Under the pieces are notes generated by a model that saw only the letters and a list, made by a program, of their open reading frames with translations, ran no database searches and was not told where the DNA came from. A program made the translations under genes and the position numbers. A DNA stretch of 64,000 nucleotides from G963676655 sp963676655 (GTDB lineage Bacteria > Verrucomicrobiota > Lentisphaeria > Victivallales > Victivallaceae), in contig CAXXKX010000003.1 in the NCBI GenBank assembly GCA_963676655.2, forward strand, positions 558,001-622,000, read 5' to 3'. Position 1 is the first letter of the stretch. Every line of letters begins with the position of its first letter. Below, in pieces: positions 52,746-61,139 of the stretch.

Positions 52746-53498
52746 ATGAAAAAGAACACATTCACACTGATCGAATTGCTTGTCGTCATAGCAATTATTG
52801 CAATCCTGGCCTCAATGCTACTGCCAGCATTGAATAACGCCCGGGCCCGGGCCAAAGCAATCTCATGCACATCAAACATGAAGCAGATGGGAACCGCCTT
52901 ATTCAATTACAGCGACGATAACGGCGGTTATACCGCGCCGCATACCGAAAGCAATATGTGGAATACGGAATTGACTTATTACAACCGTCCCACCTGGCAA
53001 TGGTTTATTGCACCGTATGTAAATGTCAATCGTTACTACTTCGGCCGCAGTTGCACCGCCAAACAGATGGGAGTATTCTACTGCCCGGCCGTCCCGAATA
53101 CCAAAGCCAACAACGAAGGACACACCAATCTCGGCACCGCCTGGGGTGATACGACAAACTTCAGTTACGCCGGCAACATTTGCGGCTATATCACCTCCAT
53201 TTCCTCGGACTTAAGCTCAGCCAGTCCTCATCTGGTTTCGGAATTTAAAAATCCTTCCTCTCTGTTCGCGGTCGTCGAAGGTTCTCAGGGCGGTCGCATT
53301 GACGCCTATAATGCCACTCAGGATGACGGCAAAACCACCATTCCTTATATGGGAGCCGGGGTCCAGCGTGTCAGGTATCCGCATCAAAATTCCGGCAACG
53401 CCCTGTTCGCGGACGGGCATACCGAACACATCAAAGGCTTGATGCGCCCGAAGTCAACCAGCACTACCTGGACAAACCGCTGGGGCAAAACCAGATAA
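52746..53498 (+). CDS. Pseudopilin (H-x9-DG type)
   Basis: A 250-residue pseudopilin with a five-residue leader (MKKNT) before the core FTLIELLVVIAIIAILASML; the residue before F is Thr. The C-terminal motif H-Q-N-S-G-N-A-L-F-A-D-G fits H-x9-DG. GGAGG precedes the ATG. It lies 18 bases behind the GntR-type regulator and 34 bases ahead of the pectate-lyase-fold enzyme. Along the shared core its codons differ at most synonymous sites from those of the other two pseudopilins, although the protein sequence is identical. Confidence 0.92.
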   Translation: MKKNTFTLIELLVVIAIIAILASMLLPALNNARARAKAISCTSNMKQMGTALFNYSDDNGGYTAPHTESNMWNTELTYYNRPTWQWFIAPYVNVNRYYFGRSCTAKQMGVFYCPAVPNTKANNEGHTNLGTAWGDTTNFSYAGNICGYITSISSDLSSASPHLVSEFKNPSSLFAVVEGSQGGRIDAYNATQDDGKTTIPYMGAGVQRVRYPHQNSGNALFADGHTEHIKGLMRPKSTSTTWTNRWGKTR

Positions 53499-53532
53499 TT
53501 TAACTACATTATATAAGCTCGAAAGATAGATT

Positions 53533-55761
53533 ATGAAGAAACTTGTCGCCCTTTTCCTGTACGCTCTGCTTGGCCTCTCACTCAAGGCAACTGATTCGCT
53601 GCCGTCACTCAACTGGCAGCCTGGTTCAGACTGGATAAATGTTAAAAATTTCGGAGCCAAAGGCGATGGTAAAACCGACGATACCGCCGCGCTGCAAAAA
53701 GCTTTCGACAAACTGAACAACCACATAACCGTCTACCTGCCGCCGGGACGCTATATAATCTCAAAAACCCTGGAATGGAAAGGCGCCAAACGCCTGCTCG
53801 GAGTTTCAGTCATCGGTCATGGCAAAGATACCGTAATCGAGTGGCGGGGAGAAAAAAACGGCAACATGATTATGGACGGCGGAATTACCCTGAGCCGCTT
53901 TGTCGGCTTCGCGCTCGAGGGCAACAACCGGGCGGCAATCGGGATCTATCACCATAATCACAAACATTTTGAAACAAACATCCGCAACCGGTTCATCGCA
54001 GTTCGTAACGTGCTCGATACCGGAATATGCTTTGAAAAAAATTCGATTGACGGACTGTCCACGGCGGAAATCACTTTTGAAAACTGCATTTTAGAAAATT
54101 GCGGCAAAGGTGTCTCATTTGTTTCTTTCAACGATTACAATTACTCCTTCGAAGGCTGCCTGTTCCGTAAAAACAAGTATGGGATCTTCGGCGAACACTG
54201 TAATTTCTATGTCAGGGAATGTCGTTTTGAAGCTAACGCAACCGATATTCATTCGCGGCCTGAACATATGAGTACAGTGCGCCGCAGCATCTCCGTCGGC
54301 TCCGGGGTATTTCTTGATTTCAGTAATTCGGTGTCTCCAATGACGGTGGAAAACTGCTACGTATCCGACTGGAAGTCGCCACAAGGTGCAATCATCAGTT
54401 CGGGAGCCCCGCTTACGGTTTTCGATTGTGAATTCACCGGGAAAACCGCACCGATCAAACTGAAAAGTCGAAGTCAGCAGATCATTATTTCTAATAACAA
54501 AGTTGCCGGCAACGGCAAACTTTTCAATTCAAAACCGCAACACCTGTCAATTGTCCCAGCCGGAAAGCGCCAGCCGCTGAACTTGAATGCCGATATCAAC
54601 TTCCTCAAAAAAGTGGTAAAAGTCCCAACCAAACTGTTTGACGCGGTCAAGGATTTCGGGGCCAAAGGCAACGGCCGGGCCGACGACACCGCCGCGATCC
54701 GTAAGACTATTGCGGCAGCGGCAAAACATGGCAACGGAGCCATCGCTTATCTGCCCAGAGGTGTTTACAAGATCACCGACACCTTGCAGATTACCGGCAA
54801 AAACTACTATTTCGGCGGCTGCGGCGCCGGTTCAATGATCAAATTCGCAGGACCTGCAAACCAGAATGCGATGGAAATCAGGAATCCTGACCATATCACC
54901 CTGGAAAACTTCTCTTTCGGCATGAATCGCTATGAAAAAAAGCAGAAATACAATGCTGATATCGTCCAGTTCGGCTCCGATAAACCATCATATATCACCT
55001 ATTACGGAGTGTTCTGCTACGGCAAATACTGCACCAATGCCGACTGGTATGGACTCCGGTTGAAAAATCTGACAAAAAATGACCGGGCCCACATCAAATA
55101 TATCGAGGGCAATATCGTTGTCGACAACAGTGCCGAAGCTGAGATTTTCAGTAACTGTTCATTTGAAGGAACCCTGACCGTCAAGGGCGCGACCCAAAAG
55201 CCGGTTAACGGCTTCACCGGATTCATGACCCGGTTGGTCACTTTGTCTAAACCGTGCCTCCGGACATTTGATACCAGTTACGTAATCCTGAGCGATTTTT
55301 ACATGGAACAGTCGCCAGCGGAAAATATGATCTTCTCCGGTTCGGGACGGGTTTCACTGGGGTTGGCCAAATTCCAGAAAACGGACCGAAAGGGCCATAC
55401 CACCTCAATCAAATTTGTCGGCTACACCGGCAGCATCGACGTCCTTTCCGGTCAATTCTACCGGCAGCAAAAAATTATCAACTATGTTGCCGACGCCAAA
55501 ACCGACGCGACCATCAACTTGTTGGGATGCTGTTTCTACCAGAGCCGGTTCAACGCTGATAAAAATATTAAAATTAATATGGTCGGCACCACTTTCTACG
55601 GCAAAGCCAACAACGAAAACGCGGAAAAACTGAAAGGGCCGGAAAACTATACTGCCGATCCCAAAGTAATGGTTCCGTTGCTGGACGACTTCAGACAACT
55701 CGGATATTACGACTTGAAATTCAACTATCCGGAATTATTCTCCAAACTCTGCAAAAAATAA
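53533..55761 (+). CDS. Secreted pectate-lyase-3/right-handed beta-helix enzyme
   Basis: A 742-residue exported protein with signal peptide (LVALFLYALLGLSLKA). Two pectate_lyase_3 modules begin with almost the same motif: VKNFGAKGDGKTDDTAALQKAF near residue 37 and VKDFGAKGNGRADDTAAIRKTI near residue 373. Each is followed by beta-helix rungs. Such proteins depolymerise or bind polyuronides and related polysaccharides (GH28/PL-type folds); the active-site Asp/His cannot be assigned without structure. It is the last gene of the regulator-pseudopilin-enzyme run. The REP-like cluster starts about 80 bases beyond its stop. Confidence 0.85.
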   Translation: MKKLVALFLYALLGLSLKATDSLPSLNWQPGSDWINVKNFGAKGDGKTDDTAALQKAFDKLNNHITVYLPPGRYIISKTLEWKGAKRLLGVSVIGHGKDTVIEWRGEKNGNMIMDGGITLSRFVGFALEGNNRAAIGIYHHNHKHFETNIRNRFIAVRNVLDTGICFEKNSIDGLSTAEITFENCILENCGKGVSFVSFNDYNYSFEGCLFRKNKYGIFGEHCNFYVRECRFEANATDIHSRPEHMSTVRRSISVGSGVFLDFSNSVSPMTVENCYVSDWKSPQGAIISSGAPLTVFDCEFTGKTAPIKLKSRSQQIIISNNKVAGNGKLFNSKPQHLSIVPAGKRQPLNLNADINFLKKVVKVPTKLFDAVKDFGAKGNGRADDTAAIRKTIAAAAKHGNGAIAYLPRGVYKITDTLQITGKNYYFGGCGAGSMIKFAGPANQNAMEIRNPDHITLENFSFGMNRYEKKQKYNADIVQFGSDKPSYITYYGVFCYGKYCTNADWYGLRLKNLTKNDRAHIKYIEGNIVVDNSAEAEIFSNCSFEGTLTVKGATQKPVNGFTGFMTRLVTLSKPCLRTFDTSYVILSDFYMEQSPAENMIFSGSGRVSLGLAKFQKTDRKGHTTSIKFVGYTGSIDVLSGQFYRQQKIINYVADAKTDATINLLGCCFYQSRFNADKNIKINMVGTTFYGKANNENAEKLKGPENYTADPKVMVPLLDDFRQLGYYDLKFNYPELFSKLCKK

Positions 55762-55795
55762 AAAGATTTGCAAACAAAAGCCTTAACCACTTAAA

Positions 55796-55831
55796 ACACG
55801 AAAAGACACGAACTGTTTTTTCGTGTTTTTT
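55796..55831 (+). terminator. Terminator-like hairpin after the pectate-lyase-fold gene
   Basis: ACACGAAAA (55796-55804) pairs with TTTTCGTGT (55818-55826) around a 13-base loop, followed by TTTTT. It may terminate the upstream transcript; it also lies in the outer repeat arm. Confidence 0.45.
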
Positions 55832-55840
55832 GTGTGAAAA

Positions 55841-55866
55841 GTAGCGCCAGGACTCGATGAGACCGG
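55841..55866 (+). repeat. Degenerate REP-like left end
   Basis: Starts with GTAGCGCCAG as in the 130-bp elements, but the inner stem is mismatched (GGACTC opposite GAGACC). Probably a decayed solitary copy. Confidence 0.6.
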
Positions 55867-55874
55867 TGAAGATG

Positions 55875-56063
55875 GTAGCTTGCGCTCTCCGAGCGCAAAT
55901 GGCAAATATTCCCGAGCCGGTCATTGTTACTGGCGTGGTAGCTTGCGCTCTCCGAGCGCAAATGGCAAACATTCACGAGCCGGTCATTGTTTCTTGCATG
56001 GTAGCTTGCGCTCTCCGAGCGCAAATGGCAAACATTCCCGAGCCGGTCATTGTTTCTTGCGTT
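55875..56063 (+). repeat. Three tandem 63-bp units, each with a GTAG-flanked hairpin
   Basis: Units start at 55875, 55938 and 56001. Each begins GTAG and contains the stem TTGCGCTC/GAGCGCAA with loop TCC, then about 35 bases ending in CCGGTCATTGTT and a short tail. Differences between units are few. The 63-base period is a multiple of three, which creates an artefactual open reading frame. The third unit runs into an inverted REP. Confidence 0.9.
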
Positions 56064-56080
56064 CGGAGAACGCAAACTAC
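56057..56080 (-). repeat. Inverted REP-like hairpin closing the tandem array
   Basis: Read on the minus strand it begins GTAG and forms TTGCGTTC/GAACGCAA around loop TCC. It faces the three forward units, giving a head-to-head BIME-like arrangement. Its stem differs from the forward units by a compensated C-G to T-A pair. Confidence 0.8.
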
Positions 56081-56104
56081 GGCAGCAAATAGCGAACGTT
56101 CCCA

Positions 56105-56234
56105 GTAGCGCCAGGTCTCGATGAGACCGGCGGGGAACATGAGTAATGGTCGTTAATGTCAATCAGTGACTGAAGAATAAGCCCGAGGGTGGGATGCTTT
56201 CGCATCCCGGCGCTTTCATCGAAAGCTGCCCTAC
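56105..56234 (+). repeat. 130-bp composite REP-like element, copy 1
   Basis: Left end: GTAG, outer stem CGCC/GGCG, bulged A, inner stem GGTCTC/GAGACC, loop GAT. A spacer of about 56 bases follows, then a GTGG-flanked hairpin GGGATGC/GCATCCC. The right end, on the opposite strand, is GTAG, GGC/GCC, bulged A, GCTTTC/GAAAGC, loop GAT. It differs from copy 3 at only two of 130 positions. Confidence 0.9.
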
Positions 56235-56396
56235 TGGAACTAACCGTTCCGTTTTTTTGTGTTTTTTCGTGTTTGTTCGTGGTTAAATGAACTTTCCCAC
56301 GTGAGATTATCCGTTTTGTCGCGAATGACGCTTGAACAATGATTTTTTGGAGTTTATTTTATCCTGATTTTGATTTTGGAAATATGGTATTACTTC

Positions 56397-59300
56397 ATGC
56401 GCAAAAAAAAGACTCTCTCTAAAAAGGGAAACCTCTCTATAGGAGACCTTAAAACTGAAATAGCGGAGGAATACTCCGAAGCGGAATTTGATCTTTCCCT
56501 GGGCGACCTTCCGACCATGGACGAGTCCGGATTTCAGCCGCTGGGCGATGTTGACCGTTACCTGATCGTTAGTGAACTCGGTGCCGGTGGCTTCGGCACG
56601 GTGTTTTTGGCTAAAGATACGGTCGCCGGAACGCTGGTTGCCCTGAAAGCGCTGCCGTCTGAGATAGCAGCGATTCCCGAGGAACTGGAAAACGTTCGTA
56701 ATAATTTTGCCCTGGTTTCAAAGTTGCATCATCCGAATATCGCCGGACTGCTGCATCTGCACAAGGTTGAAAAATGCGACGATGCCGCAGAAAAACTTTT
56801 ACGTATCTCCAATCGAAGTTATCTGGTGGTAATGGAATATGTTGAGGGAATGACGCTTTCAGCCTGGAAAAAACAATTTCCGGATCGAAAGATCCCGTTT
56901 GAAAAAGCTGTCGAAATTTGCGGCAAAGTAGCTGAGGCATTGGATTATGCGCATAGTCGGAATATAATCCATCGCGACGTCAAACCGGCAAATATTATGA
57001 TCGGGGCAGATGCTTCGGTCAAAGTTATGGACTTCGGCCTGGCGGCGGAAGTGCGGTCCAGCATGAGCCGCGTGTCACGGGAACAGTTTGATACGTCCGG
57101 AACCCGTCCTTACATGGCTCCTGAACAGTGGGCCGGCAAAGAACAGAAGTCGGCCACAGATCAATATGCCCTTGCGGTTATGTTTTATGAATTGATTAAA
57201 GGCTCCGTTCCCTTTCAGTCTGTTTTCGAGACCGGTGACGCCATGCTGATGATGAACCTGGTCAAAACTGAACCTCCTGAGCCGTTGCCGGAACTTTCCA
57301 AAAATCAAAACGCCGTTTTACTGCGCGCCTTGAGTAAAAAGCCCAGGGAACGCTTTGCCTCCTGTGGCAAATTTATTAACAATCTGGCAGCGAAGAATGC
57401 GGTTGGTTCCCGTTTTACGATCGTGAAAATCGCGACGTTGGTATTGGTGATTTTGGGCCTTGCGGCTGTTTACATGCTGGCAGTCATGAAACAATCTGTT
57501 GGAAAAAGCGGGGCGCCTGCAAAAAATATTGTTCAAAAGACCGAAAAAAATAATAACGGGAAAATCGATTCCCGGCAGACCGCTATCCTCAGGAACCGGG
57601 CTCAGCAGGCTTTGAACAACCTTGAAAAGTTGAATCTGCAATACGATGCGCGGCAGCGGAAGTTGTATGCGGCAATCAAGGAGAGTTTTGATGCTGGAAA
57701 CTCCCTTTACAAAGATGTAAAAGAATACACGGCGGCACATGATGAGTTTAACAAGGCCATGCTTGGCTGCCGGGAGCTCTTATCGATTGAACAGGATAAA
57801 AAGAAGGCAGTTAATGCGGTTGACGAATATAAGAATCACAAACTGTTTGATTACCGCGGCATTTCCGCGGATACCGAACAGGCAAAGTTGATTGCCGAGG
57901 TCAAAGAACTCCAAAAATCGTTGACGCAGTTTATGACGGAGGAAAAATATACTACGGTTTTAGAGAATATTGATCAAATATACCGTAAAGTTAAAATCAT
58001 TGAACAGCGTGAACGGCGGAAACTGACGGCTGAAAATTTAATTTCCGAGGTAAAAAAACAGATATCTGCTTGTGAAAAGTTGCAGCTTGATAAAAAGAAT
58101 CAACAGAAACTGGCCAACGCGAAAACATTGCTTAGTAGTATGTATGATTGTTTTGCCATGGGGAGTTACGATAAGATTACCCGGTCCCAGGCTGACAGCA
58201 TAAACGAAACAACGGCAAAACTGAAAAAAGCGGTAAGCGATTATGCCGGTTACCTCGCGTTGGCAGACCGCTATGTGCTAAGCAAGGATTACGCCAAAGC
58301 CGCTGACTGTTACAGACGCGCGAAAGCGGAGAATCAGCTTCCTGAAATAGCTGAAAAGATAAAATCTGCGGATAATCAGGTTTATTTGCATGGTAAGTAT
58401 TGCAAATACATCGCCGAAGCGGAAAAAGCGTTGAAACAGATGAATTGGAACCATGCGGAGAATCAGTTCAGATATGCTCTGAAACTGGAAAAATATTCTA
58501 AAACAACCCGGGCCGAAGCCGGAATCGAGGAAGCCGGACTCGGGAAGGAACGCTCCCGCATGGCGGATTTGAAAAAACAATATGAGAAATGCATGGCCGC
58601 CGCCGGCAAAGCTTTGGCAGGTAGCGACTGGCAGGGCGCGATCAATTCTTATAAAGATGCGATGAAAGTCAATGGTTATGGCAATGACGCCGCCGCGATC
58701 ACAGGGATTGAAAATGTCAAAAAGGCAAAAGAGCTGGCAAGATTAGCCGCGTTGAAGAAAACATACGATAATCATATTGCCTCTGGTAACGCCGAATTGG
58801 CGAAACAGAACTGGAAAGCGGCAAAAGAATGTTTCAATCAGGCGTTATCGGTTGAAGGTTATGAGAAAGACCAAGCCGCAGTCACTGGTATCAAACTGGC
58901 CGAATCCGGGCCGGAGCGTATGCGTTTGGCCGCCTTGAAAAAGGAATATGATAATCATATAGCCGCCGGTAACGCTGAACTGGCAAAGCAGAATTGGAAA
59001 GCTGCCCTCGAGTGTTTCGGAAACGCTGTGAAAGTGGAGGGATACACGGAGGATGAGGCGGCTTTAAAAGGGATGTCCACGGCAAAAGACGAACTGGAAA
59101 AAATACGGATTGCCGAACTCAAGAAAAAGTATCTGACAAAATTTAATGCTTTGATAGCCGAAGGTAAAAAAGCCCTGTTTAGTAAAGACTGGAAACAGGC
59201 TGAAACCGCATTTAGAGCGGCGTTGCAAGTTCCCGGTTACAGTGCAGATAGGACGGCCATGAGTGGAATCCAGAGCGTTAAAGATGGAGTTGAGTCGACC

Positions 59301-60587
59301 CGGAAAGCAAAATTAAAAAAACAGTATGAAGCTCTGATAGAGATCGGAAACAGTCAGGTTGCCAAAGAAGATTGGGCCGCCGCGGAGCGGACATTCCGCC
59401 AGGCTTTGTCAATCGAGGGTTTTAATCAAGCTCCTGTCGCAGTCAAAGGACTTGGCAAGGCTCAAAAAGAAGTAAAGCTCCTGTTGGCGCGCCGGAAGGC
59501 CGCCGCTGTTTACCAGACAACTGTATCTGAGGTTGTAAGATTATTGAACGAAAGCCGTAACTTGAAGAAAAAAGCCGCCTATGAAAAATGTTACAGTGCG
59601 CTTGAGAAAATAAATAATTTTATTCTTGCCGGATATTATCATTTTATTGATGAAGCATCGCAGAAGAACCTTGACAAGCTGAAACAGCAAGCAGACAAAT
59701 ATCTGGAAAAATATTGGTATGGTCCACCGAGAGTCGGTGATTCTACCGTTTCAGGTTTGGGTATGAAGTTTGTCTATGTTGCTCCGGGCAGTTTCCAGAT
59801 GGGTTCGAATAATGGCGACAGCGATGAAAAGCCGGTGCATAAAGTTACAATCAGTCGTGGTTACTGGATTGGCAAGTATGAAGTGACAATCGGGGAGTTT
59901 TTGGAGTATCTTAAGGCTGCCAATCGCCCATCCGGTTTTAGGTATAAATTTTGGGCAAAATCACGAAAATGGTATAAAACTGGCAGGTACTACAATAAAG
60001 ATTCTCCAATCAAAGAAGAAGAGGATGGAAAATACGCTTTAAACGATGATTTATTATCTGGCAGCAGACATGGGAAAAGCTTGAAGCAACCGATGTGCAA
60101 CGTCGATTGGAATGGAGCAAGGTTGTTCTGTGAATGGTTGACGAAACGTGAACGCGTGGCTGGACGTTTGCCCTCGGGTTATGAGTATCGTTTACCAACG
60201 GAAGCGGAATGGGAGTTTGCGGCCCGTGGAGGGGGAAAGAGTCGTGGGTATGAATACAGTGGCAGTAATAATGTCGACAGTATAGCATGGTATGACTCCA
60301 ACTCTAACGATAGAACACATGAAGTTGGGACGAAGTCCGGCAATGAACTAGGCATCCACGACATGAGTGGTAATGTAAAGGAATGGTGTTATGATTGGTA
60401 CGGCACATACCCCGGTGGAAGTACGACTGACCCCACGGGGGCCTCATCCGGCTCCTACCGCGTGCTTCGCGGCGGCAGTTGGTCCTACACTTCCAGGGGC
60501 TGCCGTTCCGCTAATCGTCTCACCCGTTGGTCGGGCGGCGCGTTCAACTCCGTAGGCTTTCGCGTTGCATTCGCCCCAGTTCATTGA
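56397..60587 (+). CDS. Ser/Thr protein kinase with helical repeats and C-terminal FGE-sulfatase (SUMF1-type) domain
   Basis: A 1396-residue membrane protein. The Hanks-type kinase spans about residues 54-320: glycine loop GAGGFGTVF, catalytic HRD with His192 and Asn in KPAN, DFG with Asp212, and APEQW. A transmembrane helix follows at about 341-363. Then come a coiled-coil-rich region and about six helical repeats of roughly 60 residues at 665-1024 (for example NAELAKQNWKAA...CFNQAL). The FGE-sulfatase fold occupies about 1120-1396 (GMKFVYVAPGSFQMGS, WEFAARGG, DMSGNVKEWCYDW, VLRGGSW). The first of the two copper cysteines of true formylglycine-generating enzyme is replaced by Tyr, so sulfatase maturation is unlikely; a ligand-binding lectin-like role is more likely. 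ATG 56397 is used; no strong ribosome-binding site is seen, and a TTG at 56370 is an alternative. Confidence 0.92.
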   Translation: MRKKKTLSKKGNLSIGDLKTEIAEEYSEAEFDLSLGDLPTMDESGFQPLGDVDRYLIVSELGAGGFGTVFLAKDTVAGTLVALKALPSEIAAIPEELENVRNNFALVSKLHHPNIAGLLHLHKVEKCDDAAEKLLRISNRSYLVVMEYVEGMTLSAWKKQFPDRKIPFEKAVEICGKVAEALDYAHSRNIIHRDVKPANIMIGADASVKVMDFGLAAEVRSSMSRVSREQFDTSGTRPYMAPEQWAGKEQKSATDQYALAVMFYELIKGSVPFQSVFETGDAMLMMNLVKTEPPEPLPELSKNQNAVLLRALSKKPRERFASCGKFINNLAAKNAVGSRFTIVKIATLVLVILGLAAVYMLAVMKQSVGKSGAPAKNIVQKTEKNNNGKIDSRQTAILRNRAQQALNNLEKLNLQYDARQRKLYAAIKESFDAGNSLYKDVKEYTAAHDEFNKAMLGCRELLSIEQDKKKAVNAVDEYKNHKLFDYRGISADTEQAKLIAEVKELQKSLTQFMTEEKYTTVLENIDQIYRKVKIIEQRERRKLTAENLISEVKKQISACEKLQLDKKNQQKLANAKTLLSSMYDCFAMGSYDKITRSQADSINETTAKLKKAVSDYAGYLALADRYVLSKDYAKAADCYRRAKAENQLPEIAEKIKSADNQVYLHGKYCKYIAEAEKALKQMNWNHAENQFRYALKLEKYSKTTRAEAGIEEAGLGKERSRMADLKKQYEKCMAAAGKALAGSDWQGAINSYKDAMKVNGYGNDAAAITGIENVKKAKELARLAALKKTYDNHIASGNAELAKQNWKAAKECFNQALSVEGYEKDQAAVTGIKLAESGPERMRLAALKKEYDNHIAAGNAELAKQNWKAALECFGNAVKVEGYTEDEAALKGMSTAKDELEKIRIAELKKKYLTKFNALIAEGKKALFSKDWKQAETAFRAALQVPGYSADRTAMSGIQSVKDGVESTRKAKLKKQYEALIEIGNSQVAKEDWAAAERTFRQALSIEGFNQAPVAVKGLGKAQKEVKLLLARRKAAAVYQTTVSEVVRLLNESRNLKKKAAYEKCYSALEKINNFILAGYYHFIDEASQKNLDKLKQQADKYLEKYWYGPPRVGDSTVSGLGMKFVYVAPGSFQMGSNNGDSDEKPVHKVTISRGYWIGKYEVTIGEFLEYLKAANRPSGFRYKFWAKSRKWYKTGRYYNKDSPIKEEEDGKYALNDDLLSGSRHGKSLKQPMCNVDWNGARLFCEWLTKRERVAGRLPSGYEYRLPTEAEWEFAARGGGKSRGYEYSGSNNVDSIAWYDSNSNDRTHEVGTKSGNELGIHDMSGNVKEWCYDWYGTYPGGSTTDPTGASSGSYRVLRGGSWSYTSRGCRSANRLTRWSGGAFNSVGFRVAFAPVH

Positions 60588-60739
60588 GACATTCGTTCTT
60601 TATCTTGTGCTAATCGCTCCCCGCGCAGGGGTGAGAGAGAGGCAGAGGGAATGAGCATGAGGCGAAGCGGAGCCGCCGAAAAGTGAATGAGTGATAACGA
60701 ACGAACATAATGATTTACCGCGAAGCGGTCGATTATAAA

Positions 60740-60869
60740 GTAGCGCCAGGTCTCGATGAGACCGGCGGGGAACGTAAGGATATGTCATTAACGTCAATCA
60801 GTGATTGCAAAATGTATCTGCGGGTGGGATGCTTTCGCATCCCGGCGCTTTCATCGAAAGCTGCCCTAC
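60740..60869 (+). repeat. 130-bp composite REP-like element, copy 2
   Basis: It has the same length and identical ends as copies 1 and 3 (GTAGCGCCAGGTCTCGATGA at the left; CTAC at the right), but the central spacer of about 56 bases has diverged. This points to conservation of the hairpin ends rather than of the middle. Confidence 0.9.
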
Positions 60870-60870
60870 G

Positions 60871-60960
60871 GTAGTATGCGCTCTCCGAGCGCATGAAACA
60901 TGTTGAGGCATCGACGGTTCGTCCGGCTTTTGCTCTTTGCGTTCGGAGAACGCAAGCTAC
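60871..60960 (+). repeat. 90-bp head-to-head REP-like pair
   Basis: The forward member begins GTAG at 60871 with stem ATGCGCTC/GAGCGCAT and loop TCC. The reverse member ends CTAC at 60957-60960 with stem TTGCGTTC/GAACGCAA. The forward stem differs from the 55875 units by a compensated T-A to A-T pair. Confidence 0.85.
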
Positions 60961-60987
60961 CGGGCGCAAATATTATTTGCGTGAGCA

Positions 60988-61117
60988 GTAGCGCCAGGTC
61001 TCGATGAGACCGGCGGGGAACGTGAGTAATGGTCGTTAATGTCAATCAGTGACTGAAGAATAAGCCCGTGGGTGGGATGCTTTCGCATCCCGGCGCTTTC
61101 ATCGAAAGCTGCCCTAC
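60988..61117 (+). repeat. 130-bp composite REP-like element, copy 3
   Basis: Near-identical to copy 1 at 56105-56234 (128 of 130 bases by direct comparison), so the kinase gene is bracketed by two almost identical elements in direct orientation about 4.9 kb apart. Confidence 0.9.
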
Positions 61118-61139
61118 AGAATACGCCCGTGGATCGGCC

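Larger units (their letters stand above)
55782..56290. repeat. Outer inverted ACACGAAA-rich arms enclosing the REP cluster
   Basis: The left arm at 55782-55840 (AACCAC followed by ACACGAAAA-type words) and the right arm at 56236-56290, which read in reverse complement gives AACCACGAACAAACACGAAA, are imperfect inverted copies. They enclose all the REP-like elements of this cluster, as if those had inserted into an older repeat. Confidence 0.5.
55762..56396. other. Intergenic repeat cluster upstream of the kinase gene
   Basis: These 635 bases contain no credible gene. They hold a terminator-like hairpin, AACCAC/ACACGAAA-type outer arms, a degenerate REP-like end, a tandem array of 63-bp units, an inverted REP and one full 130-bp composite element. 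The last 100 bases before the kinase start show no clear promoter or ribosome-binding site. Confidence 0.75.

Noticed and set aside
55875..56080. Possible CRISPR array
   Set aside because: Units are 63 bp with near-identical sequence throughout, so there are no variable spacers; no cas genes are nearby.
55857..56108. An 83-codon open reading frame across the tandem 63-bp units
   Set aside because: It exists only because the repeat period is a multiple of three; its translation is a repeated peptide generated by the palindromes and there is no ribosome-binding site.
56397..60587. Treating the FGE-sulfatase domain as the maturase for the neighbouring sulfatases
   Set aside because: One of the two active-site cysteines is Tyr and the domain is fused to a receptor-like kinase, so maturase function is unlikely.
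56105..61117. Composite transposon carrying the kinase gene between the 130-bp elements
   Set aside because: The elements have no transposase and no target duplications were seen. The near-identical direct copies are noted as recombination substrates, but mobility of the gene as a unit is not supported.
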